From Candidatus Cloacimonadota bacterium (GTDB taxonomy: Bacteria > Cloacimonadota > Cloacimonadia > Cloacimonadales > Cloacimonadaceae), in assembly GCA_017995495.1 (NCBI GenBank), contig JAGOIS010000001.1, positions 11,602 through 36,502 of the forward strand: a stretch of 24,901 nucleotides of DNA. The letters run 5' to 3'. The position numbers were made by a program, and so were the translations under genes. Below, in pieces: positions 23,658 to 24,901 of the stretch (its first letter is position 1; the number at the start of each line of letters is the position of its first letter). The notes beneath the pieces are model-generated. The model ran no database searches and was not told the origin of the DNA. It saw nothing but the letters and a program-made list of their open reading frames with translations.

Positions 23658-24593
23658 ATGAAAAAAGCCCTGTTGCCAGTTCTGGCCTTGCTGATCTGCG
23701 TTTCCGCGGTTGCCGTGGACTTCCGCATCCCGCAGTTGCTGGTCCACAACAAAAAGCCTCAGCCCTATAAGATCGATTTTCAGGAGGATCAGGTGATCCT
23801 CCGCAACCAGAATTACATCTGGATCCACTCCATCTTCAATCCCTGGTCACCCCGCCTGGAAGCTGTTTTCACCTCCCAATACGTGATCGAGGATGTGAAT
23901 ATGCTGGGCGACAACCAGCTTTACATCTGCAGCCAGGAACCCGCCAACCTGGTGACTTCCGTGGACACTCTCTCCTATCCCGGCACCATCTATTTCACCA
24001 CCACCGTGCCCGGAGACAGGATCACCCGCGAAGGCTCAATGCTCTATGTGGCAGACCGTTTCCGGGGGATCGACATCATCGATATTGGCAAGGGCGGAAT
24101 GCGCGAGCTGAAAAGCACTTTTTCCGAGAAGTGGGGGATCCGCGATTTTATCGCCGAATATCCCTATCTCTGGGCTTTGAACGATTTCGGGCTGGTGACA
24201 GTGGACATCACCGATCTGCAGTTTCCTCTCAGCATGGGTGTCAATTATGAGATCACCGACGCCACCGTGATGGCCAAAAACGGCGATATCGTCTGGCTGG
24301 GCGCCGGAAAAAAGCTGCTGGCCATCAACGCCTCGGACATGAACCACCCCCGCCTGATCTTTCAGACCCGCCTCTCCAACGATATCCGCGACCTCGAACT
24401 CAAGGACGGCCTGCTCTACCTCGCCCTCGGCCAGGGTGGGCTCAAGATCCTCGACGTTGCCAATCCAGTCCGCGTTAACGACCTGAGAACGATCACACAT
24501 CCCTACATCGAGGTGCTGGACGTCGCCCTGGACGGCAATCTCATCTTCCTTGCCCTGGGCAAAGACGGCTGGATGATTTACGAATACCGTTAG
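23658..24593 (+). CDS. Secreted LVIVD-repeat β-propeller protein
   Basis: A 311-residue exported protein with a signal peptide (KK, hydrophobic 4-19, AVA cleavage after ~19). The mature part is made of about 40-residue LVIVD-type propeller repeats. The clearest are LYVADRFRGIDIIDI, LWALNDFGLVTVDITD, VWLGAGKKLLAINASD, LYLALGQGGLKILDVANP and IFLALGKDGWMIYEYR, a pattern of 'seen value, then Asp, then Pro' per blade. It probably sits in the periplasm or outer face and binds a partner rather than catalysing. ATG is 6 nt after AAGGAG. It lies 76 nt after moxR and 27 nt before the next lipoprotein gene, on the same strand. Confidence 0.85.
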   Translation: MKKALLPVLALLICVSAVAVDFRIPQLLVHNKKPQPYKIDFQEDQVILRNQNYIWIHSIFNPWSPRLEAVFTSQYVIEDVNMLGDNQLYICSQEPANLVTSVDTLSYPGTIYFTTTVPGDRITREGSMLYVADRFRGIDIIDIGKGGMRELKSTFSEKWGIRDFIAEYPYLWALNDFGLVTVDITDLQFPLSMGVNYEITDATVMAKNGDIVWLGAGKKLLAINASDMNHPRLIFQTRLSNDIRDLELKDGLLYLALGQGGLKILDVANPVRVNDLRTITHPYIEVLDVALDGNLIFLALGKDGWMIYEYR

Positions 24594-24620
24594 GATACTG
24601 TGCTCAGGGAGTGATGGGAA

Positions 24621-24901
24621 ATGAGAAGATACGCACACTGCTTGCTGATCGTAGCCATACTGATCCCGCTGCTTGCCCTGGCCGGCTGCAAAGTCCGGAA
24701 AACTGCTGAACAAAAGCCCCAACCCAGGAAAGAGGAAGCGAAGCCCGTTCCCCGCGAACCTTCCACCCTGGAAGACGCGATCCGGCTATATGACAACTCC
24801 TCCTCTGCCAGGGATGCCGATGCCGCGGTGAAGGTCTTCTACAAATACGCCTACAGCAACGACCCCGAAGGCCAATACCGCCTCGGCCTGGCCCGCTGGG
24901 A
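24621..24901 (+). CDS. Lipoprotein with TPR/Sel1-like start (partial)
   Basis: The window ends inside this gene; 93 complete codons are visible. It opens with a lipoprotein signal: MRRYAHC, a hydrophobic stretch and the lipobox LAGC (20-23) with Cys23 as acyl site. A Lys/Pro/Glu-rich linker (~25-47) follows, then EDAIRLYDN...ADAAVKVFYKYAYSNDPEGQYRLGLARWE, in helix-turn-helix spacing of TPR/Sel1 repeats. It starts at ATG 24621, with GGGAG 9 nt upstream; the ATG at 24614 is in another frame that ends quickly. It is probably an envelope scaffold partner of the LVIVD protein. Confidence 0.75.
   Translation, partial: MRRYAHCLLIVAILIPLLALAGCKVRKTAEQKPQPRKEEAKPVPREPSTLEDAIRLYDNSSSARDADAAVKVFYKYAYSNDPEGQYRLGLARW

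Noticed and set aside
22520..23752. 410-codon minus-strand frame opposite moxR
   Set aside because: Antisense to a well-conserved MoxR. The composition is low-complexity Gly/His/Arg and no start context is seen.
1..24901. tRNA, rRNA, CRISPR array or transposase
   Set aside because: Read through both strands for T-loop GTTCRA sequences, regular direct repeats with spacers, and transposase motifs; none was convincing. A profile-based search (tRNAscan, CRISPR finder) would settle this.

Overview
The window looks like chromosomal DNA from an anaerobic, Gram-negative-type bacterium. Evidence for two membranes is indirect: Sec-type signal peptides, a lipobox lipoprotein and a surface-glycan cluster with a flippase. 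Strong Shine-Dalgarno sites (AGGAG/GGAGG) precede most genes, and GTG and TTG starts are common. A glycolytic PPi-type phosphofructokinase sits next to an assimilatory-type glutamate dehydrogenase. Overall the set recalls the Cloacimonadota or a neighbouring FCB-group lineage, but that is an impression, not a demonstrated assignment. There are no rRNA or tRNA genes, no CRISPR array and no transposase.

Layout. (1) 1-360: non-coding DNA with a compact palindromic REP-like element (1-82), a second large imperfect inverted repeat (181-289) and the gdhA terminator. (2) 366-2984, minus strand: pfp then gdhA, probably one transcript. (3) 3128-4729, plus strand: dnaX, transcribed divergently from pfp, with its own terminator. 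(4) 4923-5697: a small ACT-like protein (minus) with its own terminator, and a divergent small four-helix membrane protein (plus). (5) 6017-16024, minus strand: a surface-glycan cluster read as Wzx-like flippase, then four GT-B glycosyltransferases joined by overlapping stop/start codons, then a secreted glycoside-hydrolase-like protein, then glnS. (6) 16340-17368, plus strand: a divergent Gfo/Idh/MocA sugar-nucleotide oxidoreductase, facing a small zinc-ribbon gene (minus). (7) 18071-24901, plus strand, tightly packed: divergent polyprenyl synthase, CpsB/YwqE-like PHP phosphatase, SDR epimerase/reductase, SAM methyltransferase, AglD/LPG-synthase-TM-like membrane protein, MoxR ATPase, LVIVD-repeat secreted protein, and a partial TPR/Sel1-like lipoprotein cut by the window end.

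How they may work together: blocks 5 and 6 can be read as assembly, export and trimming of a surface polysaccharide. No initiating phosphoglycosyltransferase and no polymerase are visible. Block 7 combines prenyl-lipid, sugar-nucleotide and envelope-protein functions. The point that most deserves a second look is its first gene, a prenyl synthase homologue in which both aspartate-rich metal-binding motifs are altered, apparently translated together with a capsule-type phosphatase and an SDR.
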